The translations under genes and the position numbers were made by a program. Below the pieces are notes generated by a model. The model did not search any database. It was not told where the DNA came from and saw only the letters and a list, made by a program, of their open reading frames with translations. From Bacillota bacterium (GTDB lineage Bacteria; Bacillota; Clostridia; Acetivibrionales; DTU013), in NCBI GenBank assembly GCA_023439545.1, contig JAEXNT010000037.1:1-55701 (forward strand): 55,701 nucleotides of DNA, given 5' to 3'. Shown piece by piece: positions 1 to 8,427 of this stretch (within the stretch, counting starts at the first letter, position 1; each line of letters opens with the position of its first letter).

Positions 1-4
1 TGAC

Positions 5-61
5 CTCCTTTTGATTTTTGGTTGCAGTTGGCAGACCGCAACTAAATTATATCAAAAGGAG
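5..61. repeat. 11-bp perfect inverted repeat with inner stem
   Basis: CTCCTTTTGAT at 5-15 is mirrored by ATCAAAAGGAG at 51-61, and a second stem GTTGC (21-25)/GCAAC (38-42) sits inside, giving a two-tier hairpin. The run of T after 61 would make it a terminator for a plus-strand transcript entering from outside the window. It could also be the end of a mobile element. The window edge prevents a choice. Confidence 0.45.
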
Positions 62-94
62 TTTTTATGACTTACCGCTAAAAGCTCTACGGAA

Positions 95-175
95 CCCCGC
101 GTCTAACGCGGGGTTTTCTAAATACAAATCATAACCACCCGTCAAACGGGTGGTTTGCTCTACCCCTATAAGGGG
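95..175. repeat. Three short GC-rich hairpins downstream of the IS
   Basis: CCCCGCG/CGCGGGG (95-101/107-113, 5-nt loop, followed by TTTT), ACCACCCG/CGGGTGGT (134-141/147-154, 5-nt loop, followed by TT) and CCCCT/AGGGG (163-167/171-175). They share the ACCCG...CGGGT stem style of the hairpins on the other side of tnpA. The first could act as a plus-strand terminator. No gene is visible between 62 and 276. Confidence 0.5.
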
Positions 176-276
176 ATGTTACCGGCCAGCGCCTAAAGAC
201 GCTGGCTTTCACATCTGTTCAAGCCACTGTGCCGTTGCCACTTTTGCCGCCTCTTAAGAGACGAACGTAATACCAG

Positions 277-732
277 CTACCCCTTAAAGGGATCCTCGTA
301 TTCTTTTACACTTAACTTATCAACCATTTGATCGTGTTTCTCCTAGTCCTGTATGTATTTCCTAATGGTTGCTTCATTAAGTCCTACCGTACTAACGTAG
401 TATCCTTCCGCCCAGAAGTGTCTGTTCCCAAACTTGTACTTTAAGTTTGCATGCTTATCGAATATCATTAATGCACTCTTGCCCTTAAGATATCCCATGA
501 AACTTGATACACTCTGTTTGGGCGGTATGCTTACTAACATGTGGATGTGGTCTGGCATCAGATGCCCCTCCAATATTTCCACACCCTTATAACTGCATAG
601 TTGCTTAATAATCTCTCGTATACTCTCCTTATATTGATTGTAAATTACTTTTCGTCTATACTTTGGAGTGAACACGATGTGATATTTGCACATCCATTTT
701 GTATGTGCTAAGCTGTTTTCTTTGTTTGCCAT
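277..732 (-). pseudogene. tnpA: IS200-family Y1 transposase TnpA with premature stop
   Basis: HUH single-strand transposase: the metal-binding HUH appears as PDHIHM about residue 64, and the conserved WAEGYYVSTVG segment follows. The ORF stops at TAG 343-345, just after YIQD. Reading through that TAG continues in frame for 21 codons as EKHDQMVDKLSVKEYEDPFKG to a stop at 277-279, giving about 151 residues, the usual IS200 length with the usual C-terminus. The TAG sits where the Gln of the family's YxxxQ catalytic motif belongs, so a single CAG-to-TAG change explains it. The ATG at 732 is chosen because AAGGTG lies 6 nt upstream; the three residues before it are probably untranslated. Without suppression the protein should be inactive or impaired. 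Confidence 0.85.
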
Positions 733-738
733 TAAAGT

Positions 739-794
739 CACCTTTCCTTTTGTTAATTTAGTAGCTTGAACAACTCTATTTTAACGGAAAGGTG
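739..794 (-). promoter_or_regulatory. Inverted repeat sequestering the tnpA ribosome binding site
   Basis: CACCTTTCC at 739-747 pairs with GGAAAGGTG at 786-794, extended by GTTAA/TTAAC (752-756/781-785). In the tnpA transcript the 3' arm contains the AAGGTG Shine-Dalgarno, so folding hides it. IS200 of enterobacteria is known to block its own translation with such a 5' stem-loop; extension to this copy is inference from the pairing. Confidence 0.65.
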
Positions 795-819
795 CCTTTT
801 TTGTATAACATCCGTCGCG

Positions 820-933
820 CACCCGCATAGCGGGTGGTTTATTGTTTCGCATGGCTCATTTCTCTTCTGAGAAACTCGCTTCATACTCAACAGGCTAAAG
901 CCTATAATAAAAACCCGCTTATCAGGCGGGTTT
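820..933. repeat. Short hairpins upstream of the IS
   Basis: CACCCG/CGGGTG (820-825/831-836, 5-nt loop), AGGCT/AGCCT (892-896/899-903) and AAACCCGC/GCGGGTTT (911-918/926-933). The first and last closely resemble the stems at 134-154. No credible coding frame lies between 795 and 994. Confidence 0.5.
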
Positions 934-994
934 ATCCGAATCAACAATATCATTTTCAGACCACATGTATTATACTTTGATAATGTCGGCGCCT

Positions 995-2134
995 CTAATC
1001 GTTTATTTCCAGCATCTCATATGTGAGATCTCTGACCCTTGGGTGGATTACATCGTAAACATAGCCGCAGTTGCGTACATGCTGGATATAGAAGATCGCC
1101 AGGCGGTTTTTAATATCTATTAGCGCATACGCTCCCGCCGCGCCATCCCACCCGAATTCTCCAAGGGGGCTCCTGACGCCTGACTTTTCCCTTTCGATCA
1201 ACGTCCGGACTCCAAGGCCGTAGCTGTAGCCTTTTCTATTGAACAGCGCAAAATCCTTTTTCGAAGTATCATTAAGCTGATCCCGGCGCATCTGGTCCAA
1301 AGAGGCAGTGCCGAGTACTCTGTAGCCTTTGCTGCTGATACCGTCGTTGCACATGGCGTCCAAAAACAGCATGTAATCGTCCGTTGTCGAGATCAAGCCC
1401 GCTCCGCCGCTTTCATACCTTTCCGACAGGGCATAACAGTTATCGAGCGGCATGGGGGACGAAGTCATTGTCTCTCCATCGTACATGAACTGATCCGACA
1501 TTTTTGACATCCGCTCCGGTGTCAGTTCAAACCCGGTGTTTTTCATGTCAAGGGGTCTGAATATATGCTCCGAAAGGTACTCTCCGAAGCTCAGCCCGGA
1601 AACTTCCTCTATTACCGCTCCGAGTACATCGTGGCTCAGGCTGTATTGAAAATGCGTACCCGGTTCAAAATCCAGGGGTTCGTTCGCAAGCGCTCTTATG
1701 ACCTGCCTCGTAGTAGCCTTCCAGCCTGTTTCCTCCAGGACCTTCAGTATTGAAGGAGCTTCAAGATTATAATTCAAGCCGCTTTGCATTGAAAGCAGAT
1801 GCCTGATTGTCAACGTATTTTCAGCCGGCTTGATTTCGGAGCCGTCTTTCACCTTAAGAGCTCCATATTCCGGCAGATACCTGGCGACCGGATCGTCAAG
1901 GCATATACTCCCCTTTTCGAGAAGCTGCAGAACGGCTGTGCAGGTAAAGAGCTTCGACGCCGAGAAGAGCCAGTATGTATTTTCGCGTGTCAGGGGCTTT
2001 GTTTTGGCGTGATCCGAGTACCCTGCGGTATGCCGGAAAACGGGCTTGTGATCGTGGTAAACTACGCAGTCGCATCCGGGTATCCCGGATTTTTCAAGTG
2101 AGTCCAGATAATCTGTCAATATTCTCTGATTCAA
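995..2134 (-). CDS. Class C beta-lactamase-like serine hydrolase
   Basis: A 379-residue member of the beta-lactamase/transpeptidase-like serine hydrolase family (PF00144). The nucleophile motif SxxK is SASK at residues 58-61, and the Tyr of the second motif is in YSLSHD at 164. No signal peptide or membrane segment is visible, so a cytoplasmic esterase or peptidase is more likely than a true beta-lactamase; the substrate cannot be read. Translation starts at TTG (2132-2134), supported by a GGGGGAG Shine-Dalgarno 8 nt upstream. A TATAAT-like -10 lies further upstream without a good -35. It stands alone: the upstream operon is closed by a terminator at 2264-2301. Confidence 0.85.
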   Translation of the reverse strand: MNQRILTDYLDSLEKSGIPGCDCVVYHDHKPVFRHTAGYSDHAKTKPLTRENTYWLFSASKLFTCTAVLQLLEKGSICLDDPVARYLPEYGALKVKDGSEIKPAENTLTIRHLLSMQSGLNYNLEAPSILKVLEETGWKATTRQVIRALANEPLDFEPGTHFQYSLSHDVLGAVIEEVSGLSFGEYLSEHIFRPLDMKNTGFELTPERMSKMSDQFMYDGETMTSSPMPLDNCYALSERYESGGAGLISTTDDYMLFLDAMCNDGISSKGYRVLGTASLDQMRRDQLNDTSKKDFALFNRKGYSYGLGVRTLIEREKSGVRSPLGEFGWDGAAGAYALIDIKNRLAIFYIQHVRNCGYVYDVIHPRVRDLTYEMLEIND

Positions 2135-2263
2135 ATCGAATCTCCCCCTTCGTTGGTGTAAGCTGCGCTATTCTTATTATTATACAATATAATACTAAAA
2201 TAGCGACACAAACCTGCAGTTTGCATATTCCCCGACAACATACTTTGAAGCGCCGCGTCTACC

Positions 2264-2301
2264 CATAAAATATTGAGAACCCTTGGTATACAAGGGTTCT
2301 C
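2264..2301 (-). terminator. Rho-independent terminator of the GH120/GH43/kinase operon
   Basis: An 11-bp perfect stem GAGAACCCTTG (2275-2285) / CAAGGGTTCTC (2291-2301) with a 5-nt loop. On the minus strand it is followed by AATATTTT. It lies 18 nt past the GH120 stop codon. Confidence 0.85.
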
Positions 2302-2318
2302 AGGCAATGCGCTTTCAC

Positions 2319-4286
2319 TTATTTTATCTCTGCCACTTTTATTTTCTGCGAACCGTTCCCGATTCCTTCAAAAGGTCCCACAGTCAGCCTGCCTGCGGGT
2401 CGGAGATTTCCAAAGTAATCATTTTCAATGCACAAAGGTGTTCCATCCGGATTCTCATAAGGTAGTTCCGGTTCAAACGCAATTCCGAGTAAATCCGTAG
2501 TAACTGTAACAGTTTTTACTTGTGCCGGCTTGTCACCAAAATCAAACATCAAATAAACGCTGCAATCTTCTGTTACTATCTCAACCTCCGGCTTCAAATT
2601 CGGGTATACCTCTGAATCCGTCTCTTTTTTGTACGGATTTGCATCGTTAAAGTAGAGGTTGGAACCGCAGTACATAGGCAGCCGCACATTTGCGAACTCA
2701 TCTACGGTAAGCAGGTCTTTATGCCAGTTCTCACCTGCGGCAGGACAATCGTTGTAGATTGCAAGACCCTTGGGAACACTGCCGTCCTCATTAAGCTTCA
2801 ATCCCGGATGAACCCAGCTGGTTGCATCGATTTCCTTTTCCTTTTCCGCATTTTGTATCTGTGTACCGGTAAAGATATTGTTATAGAACCTGTCATCACC
2901 GCCAAGAATGGTCATGAAGCCATGTACACCGGTTTCATGAGCGTAATGGTACGGAGTGAAACGGTTTGTAACTCTGGCCCAGGATATGAAGCCGCCAAAC
3001 AGGTTATTAATGTAAGCGCCTCCCTGAGACAAATCCAAAACACTCTTCATGGAAAGCATTATGTTATTGTCAATCACATAGGGGCCATGGCTCACTTCTA
3101 CAAATAAGTCCTCAGTGTCGTTATCATACAAGAGATTTCCTGAAATACGTGTGCCCTGCGCCTGCCAGTCCATCCACATACCGCGGTCGCAGTTATGGAT
3201 ATGGTTGTTGAGGAGCTGGCAGTCAAGCGCCGCATGGAGCTTGATTCCTGCAACCTCGGCGCCATTGAACATTCTTTTGTGGTGGACGTTGTAGATGTGA
3301 TTGTCGTAAATCCGACTGAATACTTCTCCAAGGTGTCCGCATATGCCGGTTTGTTCGCAGTCATGAATTACATTGCTGCGGACAATATGGGAACCGATAT
3401 TATCTTTGCTCCACCCTATATGTACTGCATTCATGATAACATCCCGCTCACGCTGAGTTCCCTGTTTTGTTCCGACAACCGTCCACTCGTTATGCCCAGT
3501 GGTGATTTCTTTTCCGAGACTTATGCCGGAGTTCTTGGAATTGCTTATTTCATTGTTTTCAATGATCCAGCCCTTGCTCCAATGGGGTCCGATCAGGCCC
3601 TCCTGCAGCGCTGTCGGCGGCGCCCAGTTCGGAGCCGCCATGGCTAAATGGAAGCCTCGAACCGTAATATAGTTTATTCCGGTCTTTTCCGGCCAGAAAC
3701 AGAACTTGCGCACATTGATTTCAATCGTATTTTCTAATGGATCAAACTCGCCGAAATTTGCATAAACGGTTGTATTTTCATCATCAGCTTCGCAGTACCA
3801 TGCGTGTAAAGACCATTCAGGTTCGCGCGCCTCTTTGAAAGGTTTCGGATTCTCAACATCTTTAAGAGATGTTACTTCGAACATGGACTTTCCGTTTATG
3901 TAGACCTCACCCAGATGAAAAACCCTTTCCCTGCTTTTGAACCAGTCGCCCCAGACAATTTCCCTATAGGGATTGAATTTGCCAAAGAAGGAATTGGGAA
4001 TAATAGTCTTGTAAACACTGCCCTCCACCTTCTGCCAATCGGTAATTTTCTCCGCACCCGAGATTATGACTTTTTCGCCGGGCGCAGCTTCATAAGTAAT
4101 CCGTTCACCATCTCCGGTTCCTCCGTTTTCGGGGTTGACATACTCGCGGTAAATACCTTCATGGACGATAACGGTGTCACCGGCTTTCGCCAGGTCCGCA
4201 GCCCGCTGGATAGTCCTGAAGGGTCTTGCCGGAGAACCTGCCCAGGTATCGCATCCCCGGGTAGATACGTGAAAATTGTGACCCAC
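2319..4286 (-). CDS. GH120-family beta-xylosidase
   Basis: Right-handed beta-helix glycosidase that removes xylose from xylo-oligosaccharides. I recognise family GH120 by close similarity to Thermoanaerobacterium XylC: GDTVIVHEG near the start, GLIGPHWSKGWIIE, EVAGIKLHAALD, DLFVEVSHGPY and SQGGAYINNL occur in the same order. From XylC, the nucleophile should be Asp373 (MDWQAQG) and the acid/base Glu397 (FVEVSHG). The start is placed at GTG 4284-4286 because AGGAGG lies 8 nt upstream and the family N-terminus begins there; a longer frame to 4334 would overlap the upstream gene. That gives 655 residues against about 640 for XylC. No signal peptide, so it acts on imported oligosaccharides. Last gene of an operon with a GH43-like enzyme and a pentulose kinase. 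Confidence 0.92.
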   Translation of the reverse strand: MGHNFHVSTRGCDTWAGSPARPFRTIQRAADLAKAGDTVIVHEGIYREYVNPENGGTGDGERITYEAAPGEKVIISGAEKITDWQKVEGSVYKTIIPNSFFGKFNPYREIVWGDWFKSRERVFHLGEVYINGKSMFEVTSLKDVENPKPFKEAREPEWSLHAWYCEADDENTTVYANFGEFDPLENTIEINVRKFCFWPEKTGINYITVRGFHLAMAAPNWAPPTALQEGLIGPHWSKGWIIENNEISNSKNSGISLGKEITTGHNEWTVVGTKQGTQRERDVIMNAVHIGWSKDNIGSHIVRSNVIHDCEQTGICGHLGEVFSRIYDNHIYNVHHKRMFNGAEVAGIKLHAALDCQLLNNHIHNCDRGMWMDWQAQGTRISGNLLYDNDTEDLFVEVSHGPYVIDNNIMLSMKSVLDLSQGGAYINNLFGGFISWARVTNRFTPYHYAHETGVHGFMTILGGDDRFYNNIFTGTQIQNAEKEKEIDATSWVHPGLKLNEDGSVPKGLAIYNDCPAAGENWHKDLLTVDEFANVRLPMYCGSNLYFNDANPYKKETDSEVYPNLKPEVEIVTEDCSVYLMFDFGDKPAQVKTVTVTTDLLGIAFEPELPYENPDGTPLCIENDYFGNLRPAGRLTVGPFEGIGNGSQKIKVAEIK

Positions 4287-4309
4287 AATAACATCCTCCT
4301 GTTTGCTCT

Positions 4310-5191
4310 CTATTTTTCCTGCAGCATCTTCCAATTCAGACCGTCATCAGAATGCAAAAGCCCGAAGGTCGTTTCATTTTCAGCATTCTCACCCATCAGG
4401 ATCATGAGCCGGCGATCATCTTCCTTCCAGACAAACGGCGCTCCGTATCTGGTCGAAATCCACGTTTGTGATTCTATCTCAATCTTTCCTTTGAACTCCC
4501 ATTTATATAAATCATCCGACAGAGCATATGCAAGATGCTGATTGATCAAGCCTTCACTGTAGATCATGACCCATTTGTCAGCCTGACGTAAAACCACCAC
4601 GTTTTCAGCTCCATCCGGGGCGTCCTTTCCGACGCCTATCAACGGTTCCTCCACCGTCAGGATTTCCCATTTGCGCAGCTGAGCATCCTTTGTTACAGCG
4701 TGGCCGACAAGATTGGCTTGTGAGGAATAATGTATGAAATCAGTTCCCACAAAGAAGCAATGCAACGTATCGTTGTCCAGTATGAAGGTGGGATCTATTG
4801 TCCTGCGGGCTTGATTCCACGGCAGATCGACCGCTTCCTCCATAAAAAATTCAGGAGCGGACCATGTAATAAGATCGCTGGAACGGCTGAAGCACAATTT
4901 TGTCGGTTTCTCAGGATACGATTGATAGGGAAGAATGTAGCTTCCGCCCCAGAATATCAAATCCCCCGGAGAAGCAAAGCCTTTAGGTGAAATATCCCTG
5001 TCGTTTTCGAAGGTCATAAAGTCCTTGGTGAAAGCATGACCAATCGACCAGTTTTCAGGCTTGCTCCAGTCTTTATTCGAGTACCGTGAATAGAACAGAT
5101 GATATCCTTCATTTGTTTTGTATACGGAAGGATCGCGAAGGTTGTCGGATCTTTTCCACACAGGATTCTTCAGCTTGCTCAAATCAAGCAT
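4310..5191 (-). CDS. GH43-like five-bladed beta-propeller glycosidase
   Basis: About 293 residues with the layout of GH43/GH32-superfamily propellers. The acidic triad is readable: Asp20 in LRDPS (general base), Asp133 in TIDPTF (pKa modulator) and Glu196 in DGAENVV (general acid). The likely activity is alpha-L-arabinofuranosidase or beta-xylosidase. The second ATG (5189-5191) is preferred since AAGGAG lies 7 nt before it; the ATG two codons earlier is too close. The Shine-Dalgarno overlaps the kinase stop codon, and the GH120 start follows 24 nt after this gene, so the three genes form one operon. No signal peptide, hence cytoplasmic. The exact family within the propeller clan is not certain. 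Confidence 0.8.
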   Translation of the reverse strand: MLDLSKLKNPVWKRSDNLRDPSVYKTNEGYHLFYSRYSNKDWSKPENWSIGHAFTKDFMTFENDRDISPKGFASPGDLIFWGGSYILPYQSYPEKPTKLCFSRSSDLITWSAPEFFMEEAVDLPWNQARRTIDPTFILDNDTLHCFFVGTDFIHYSSQANLVGHAVTKDAQLRKWEILTVEEPLIGVGKDAPDGAENVVVLRQADKWVMIYSEGLINQHLAYALSDDLYKWEFKGKIEIESQTWISTRYGAPFVWKEDDRRLMILMGENAENETTFGLLHSDDGLNWKMLQEK

Positions 5192-5205
5192 GTTCATTCT
5201 CCTTA

Positions 5206-6813
5206 TTATTTTAGATTGTCAACCGCAGCTCTTTCGATAGCCAAGCCCATGGTATAGCGTTTCATGAATTCGTTAAAACCAGCCGCATCTGCAGGATCAG
5301 GAGCTATCGGATCTCCCTGTTTTCCGGCAAAAACCTTATGCTTGAGGAAATCCTCCAGAGACTCGCCGTCTGCCCGATTGACCATGTACGCAGCAAGTAA
5401 GGCTATGCCCCAGGCTCCGCCCTCACCGGCAGTTTCCATAATCGATATTGGAACGTTAAGCGCCGCTGCCATAATCTTTTGCCCTACTTCCTTTGTCTTG
5501 AAAAAGCCGCCGTGTCCCAATATTTCATTTACCTTGACCGATTCTTTTTCGAAAAGAATATCCAGGCCTGTTTTCAGAGCGCCCAGTGCCGTATATAAAT
5601 TGACCCGCATGAAATTGGCCAGGTTAAAGTTACTGCTTGATGAACGTACAAACATCGGACGGCCTTCTTCAAAATGGGTGATATGCTCGCCGGAAACATA
5701 GCCGTAAGCCAGCAAACCGCCGCAGTCGGGATCACCCCGAAGCGCAATGCCAAGTAAGGTGTCGTAAATCTCCGGTTTGCTTATATTCTTTCCAAATGCG
5801 TTTATAGCCTGGGAGAATAAGCTTATCCATGCGTCGTAATCCGAGGTGCAATTGTTCGAATGCGCCATGGCTACCAGTTTTCCGGCAGGCGTCGTTACCA
5901 GATCGATTTCCGAATACGCCCTGGAAAGTTCCTTTTCCAGTACAATCATTGCAAAGACGGATGTCCCGGCGGAGACATTTCCGGTACGAACAGATACGCT
6001 GTTGGTGGCTACCATGCCGGTTCCGGCATCCCCTTCAGGCGGGCAAAGGGGAATACCCGGCTGTAGCTGACCGGTCACATCCAGAAGCTTTGCTCCTTCC
6101 GCCGTTAGTTCACCGGCTTTTGTACCGGCTACCAAAACACCTGGAAGAATATTCTCCAGATTCCATGGAAGGTTTTGCGCACCGATCAGTTCATTGAATT
6201 GATCGATCAGCTTCTTATTGAAATCCTTCGTATCCAAATCGATGGGAAAAACACCCGACGCCTCGCCCACTCCCAAAACCTTCTGCCCGGTCAATTTCCA
6301 ATGGATATACCCCGCCAATGTGGTTATATAGTCAATGTTGGATATATGCTCTTCGCGATTCAGTATTGCTTGATAAAGGTGTGCAATGCTCCATCTTTGC
6401 GGAATAGGATAGTTGAACAGCCCGGTGAGGGCCTCCGAGGCTTGTCCTGTTATATTGTTGCGCCAGGTCCGAAAAGGCGTCAAAAGATCTCCTGCCTTGT
6501 CGAAAACCATATAACCATGCATCATACCGCTGAACCCAATTGATCTTGCGGTTTTTACCGCCACTCCGAACTTGTCTTTTACATCATCGGTCATTTTCCT
6601 ATAGCTGCCTTGCACACCTTTCCAGATATCCTCCAGGCTATAAGTCCAAACGTTGTTGCTATAACTGTTTTCCCAGTCATAGCTGCCGGAAGCGATGGGT
6701 GTGTAATCTTCACCGAGCAGGACCGTTTTTATCCTGGTTGATCCCAGTTCAACTCCGATGACTGTTTTGGCATTGATAATAGCATTTTTGATATCGTTCA
6801 ATTCTACTCCCAT
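5206..6813 (-). CDS. FGGY-family pentulose kinase (L-ribulokinase- or xylulokinase-like)
   Basis: A 535-residue two-domain sugar kinase. The N-terminal phosphate loop is GVELGSTRIKT, the substrate-side motif is SGMMHGYMVFD followed by LTPFRTWRNN, and the C-terminal ATP domain has GHGGFFKTKEVGQ and GEGGAWGIALLAAY. The MMHGYM/PFRTWRN combination resembles the Bacteroides-type ribulokinase more than classical XylB, and the AraR-like regulator next door also points to L-arabinose, but D-xylulose cannot be excluded. It would phosphorylate the ketopentose formed after hydrolysis by the two downstream glycosidases. GAAAGGGG lies 6 nt before the ATG. First gene of the operon; no isomerase or epimerase gene is in the window. 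Confidence 0.88.
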   Translation of the reverse strand: MGVELNDIKNAIINAKTVIGVELGSTRIKTVLLGEDYTPIASGSYDWENSYSNNVWTYSLEDIWKGVQGSYRKMTDDVKDKFGVAVKTARSIGFSGMMHGYMVFDKAGDLLTPFRTWRNNITGQASEALTGLFNYPIPQRWSIAHLYQAILNREEHISNIDYITTLAGYIHWKLTGQKVLGVGEASGVFPIDLDTKDFNKKLIDQFNELIGAQNLPWNLENILPGVLVAGTKAGELTAEGAKLLDVTGQLQPGIPLCPPEGDAGTGMVATNSVSVRTGNVSAGTSVFAMIVLEKELSRAYSEIDLVTTPAGKLVAMAHSNNCTSDYDAWISLFSQAINAFGKNISKPEIYDTLLGIALRGDPDCGGLLAYGYVSGEHITHFEEGRPMFVRSSSSNFNLANFMRVNLYTALGALKTGLDILFEKESVKVNEILGHGGFFKTKEVGQKIMAAALNVPISIMETAGEGGAWGIALLAAYMVNRADGESLEDFLKHKVFAGKQGDPIAPDPADAAGFNEFMKRYTMGLAIERAAVDNLK

Positions 6814-7060
6814 AATTAACCCCTTTCAGATTAATATTGTCCATAATCATGAGGCGTTAGCCTCTCATTTATACGCAGCCGAACCGTCTTCATTACACAC
6901 AGGTTCGTACCGGATATCCTTGGTATGTATGTCCCATATATTTGCCGGCTATGCCGCTCCCTGAGGAATGTGTATATGTTCCAGACAACCCCCCTTTCCG
7001 GAACCGTGATGACAACATTATATGAGTTTTCCCAAACCATATACATTGGATTTTGCCGAT
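6814..7060 (-). promoter_or_regulatory. Intergenic control region between regulator and kinase operon
   Basis: 247 bp without a convincing gene. On the minus strand TATAAT occurs at 7017-7022 with only a poor -35. ATGTATA-type steps recur near 7038-7045 and 7071-7077, and a similar CATGTATGC lies upstream of the regulator gene near 8185-8193, so these may be half-sites for the AraR-like repressor. A small GAGGC/GCCTC hairpin is at 6851-6864 without a U tract. Operator assignment is speculative. Confidence 0.3.
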
Positions 7061-8155
7061 TCATCTTTTTATACATGAATCCTTTATAACAAGCTCCGGT
7101 ACAATAACCTTCCGCACCGGCTCCTTCAAATAATCATCATTTTTGATCATCTGCAGAAGGGTTTCTGCTGCCATTCCTCCAAGTTTTTCTTTCGGATGGC
7201 TCACTGTAGTGATTTTTACAGGGCAGTTTGCAGAGAAGTATGAGTCGTCAAATCCCGTGACTGATACGTCTTCAGGCACTTTTACTCCCAAACCTGCCAG
7301 CAGTTCAAAAACTCTGAATGCGATCTCGTCATTGTAGCATGCTATGGCATCAATGCCGCTTTTCGCCTCGAGCATCTGTTTTATTGCAGCGTATGGTTTT
7401 ACTCCCCTATCCTCCGTATGGAACCAAACTACTTGGTCGGAGTTGTAAGGTAAACCGGCCTCACTCAATGCCCTGGCATATCCTTTATGTCTGTTCAAGC
7501 CCTGAATATCGTCGTCTTTGAATATTCCTGCAACCTTCCTATGTCCAAGCGACGTCAGGTATTTAACCGCTAAGTACATGCCTTCGGCATCGTCCAAAAG
7601 TATACAGGACTTTCCTTCAAGCTGAGGATAATAACCATGAATGAAAATGTAGGGTATATGATGACTGTCAAAGGCTTCATAGTATTTCAGATTATTCGAA
7701 AGCAATGCACTTTTGGTAGGCTCAATAATTACGCCTTCAATATTTTTTTCAAGAACGGCTTCCAGGCAAAGGGCTTCCTTCTCCGTGCTGTTATTCGTAT
7801 TCTTCAGCATGATGCTGTAGCCGCTGCCGGAGAGTACATCGTCTACGCCCTGTATAACCTTGGGAAAAATATACTCGGAAATATAGGTTGCAATAACTCC
7901 AATATTTTTGGACTCGATTCTTTTCTTACTTCTGTCCAGGCAGTAAGTCCCTCTGCCATGTTCCGTATAAAGATATCCTTCGTTCGTGAGCATAGAGATG
8001 GATTTTCTTACGGTATGCCGGCTTAATAAAAACTTTTCTGCCAGCGCATTTTCAGAAGGTATCTGTTCCCCAGGCATAATCCGGCCCATCAATATTTCTT
8101 CTTTCAGGTATTCCATAAGCTTGTAGTATTTTGACTGGTTACCGCTTTTTTGCAT
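7061..8155 (-). CDS. AraR-like GntR/LacI chimeric transcriptional repressor
   Basis: About 364 residues: a GntR-type winged helix at residues 5-70 (IPSENALAEKF, LSRHTVRKSI, GRGTY) joined to a LacI-type sugar-binding domain (NIGVIATYISEYIFP, ILLDDAEGMYLAVKYL, TGFDDS). This architecture is that of Bacillus AraR, which represses arabinose genes and is released by L-arabinose. It is encoded just upstream of, and in line with, the kinase-GH43-GH120 operon. The ATG at 8153-8155 is chosen because GGGAG lies 6 nt ahead; an ATG 33 nt upstream lacks a ribosome binding site. Effector identity is inferred from architecture and neighbours. Confidence 0.88.
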   Translation of the reverse strand: MQKSGNQSKYYKLMEYLKEEILMGRIMPGEQIPSENALAEKFLLSRHTVRKSISMLTNEGYLYTEHGRGTYCLDRSKKRIESKNIGVIATYISEYIFPKVIQGVDDVLSGSGYSIMLKNTNNSTEKEALCLEAVLEKNIEGVIIEPTKSALLSNNLKYYEAFDSHHIPYIFIHGYYPQLEGKSCILLDDAEGMYLAVKYLTSLGHRKVAGIFKDDDIQGLNRHKGYARALSEAGLPYNSDQVVWFHTEDRGVKPYAAIKQMLEAKSGIDAIACYNDEIAFRVFELLAGLGVKVPEDVSVTGFDDSYFSANCPVKITTVSHPKEKLGGMAAETLLQMIKNDDYLKEPVRKVIVPELVIKDSCIKR

Positions 8156-8351
8156 TACATTCTCCCGGAAGAAACATAACTTGTGCATACATGTTAAGTA
8201 TAATTGTACTTTAAAAGTTTACCTCTTGCAACCTGAATGCTCAATCATCATTTTAATTATTTGCCGATAACAAAATAATTATGTTTTTATCTACGAGCTA
8301 AACAGTCTGCAGTCTGGCTCGCACCAAGCCCTGAAAAAATAACATCAAACC

Positions 8352-8391
8352 CTGAAAATAAAGACCGCAAGTACATAAAGCCCTTGCGGTC
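8352..8391 (-). terminator. Terminator of the GH18 gene
   Basis: GACCGCAAG (8363-8371) pairs with CTTGCGGTC (8383-8391). On the minus strand the stem is followed by TTTATTTTC. It lies 37 nt beyond the restored GH18 stop at 8428-8430. Between here and 8155 I see only AT-rich DNA upstream of the regulator gene. Confidence 0.8.
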
Positions 8392-8427
8392 CTGATCCTT
8401 GAAGAATACTCAGCTGTGTTTAAGCTT

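Larger units (their letters stand above)
181..836 (-). mobile_element. IS200/IS605-type insertion element, solitary tnpA (decayed)
   Basis: The stretch holds one transposase gene flanked by stem-loops: a 7-bp stem at 185-191/200-206 downstream of the gene, an extended inverted repeat at 739-794 overlapping its start region, and a 6-bp stem at 820-825/831-836 upstream. Known IS200 elements are about 0.7 kb, lack terminal inverted repeats, and carry subterminal hairpins recognised by the transposase, which fits. No tnpB or omega-RNA-like segment is visible. The exact ends cannot be set from one copy, so the limits are approximate. Confidence 0.55.

Noticed and set aside
5..260. Hairpin series at the left edge considered as a CRISPR array
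   Set aside because: The stems differ in sequence and spacing; there is no constant repeat with variable spacers.
281..291. CCCTT-A-AAGGG hairpin counted with the IS-flanking palindromes
   Set aside because: It lies inside the restored tnpA reading frame (codons for DPFKG) and is explained by coding sequence.
753..953. 66-codon minus-strand frame upstream of tnpA
   Set aside because: It runs through hairpins, has no ribosome binding site and no protein-like composition.
995..2134. Serine hydrolase as an antibiotic-resistance beta-lactamase
   Set aside because: No signal peptide and an atypical second motif; esterase or peptidase activity is more likely.
6831..7076. 81-codon frame between the regulator and the kinase
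   Set aside because: No Shine-Dalgarno, no recognisable motif, overlaps the regulator's end; better read as control region.
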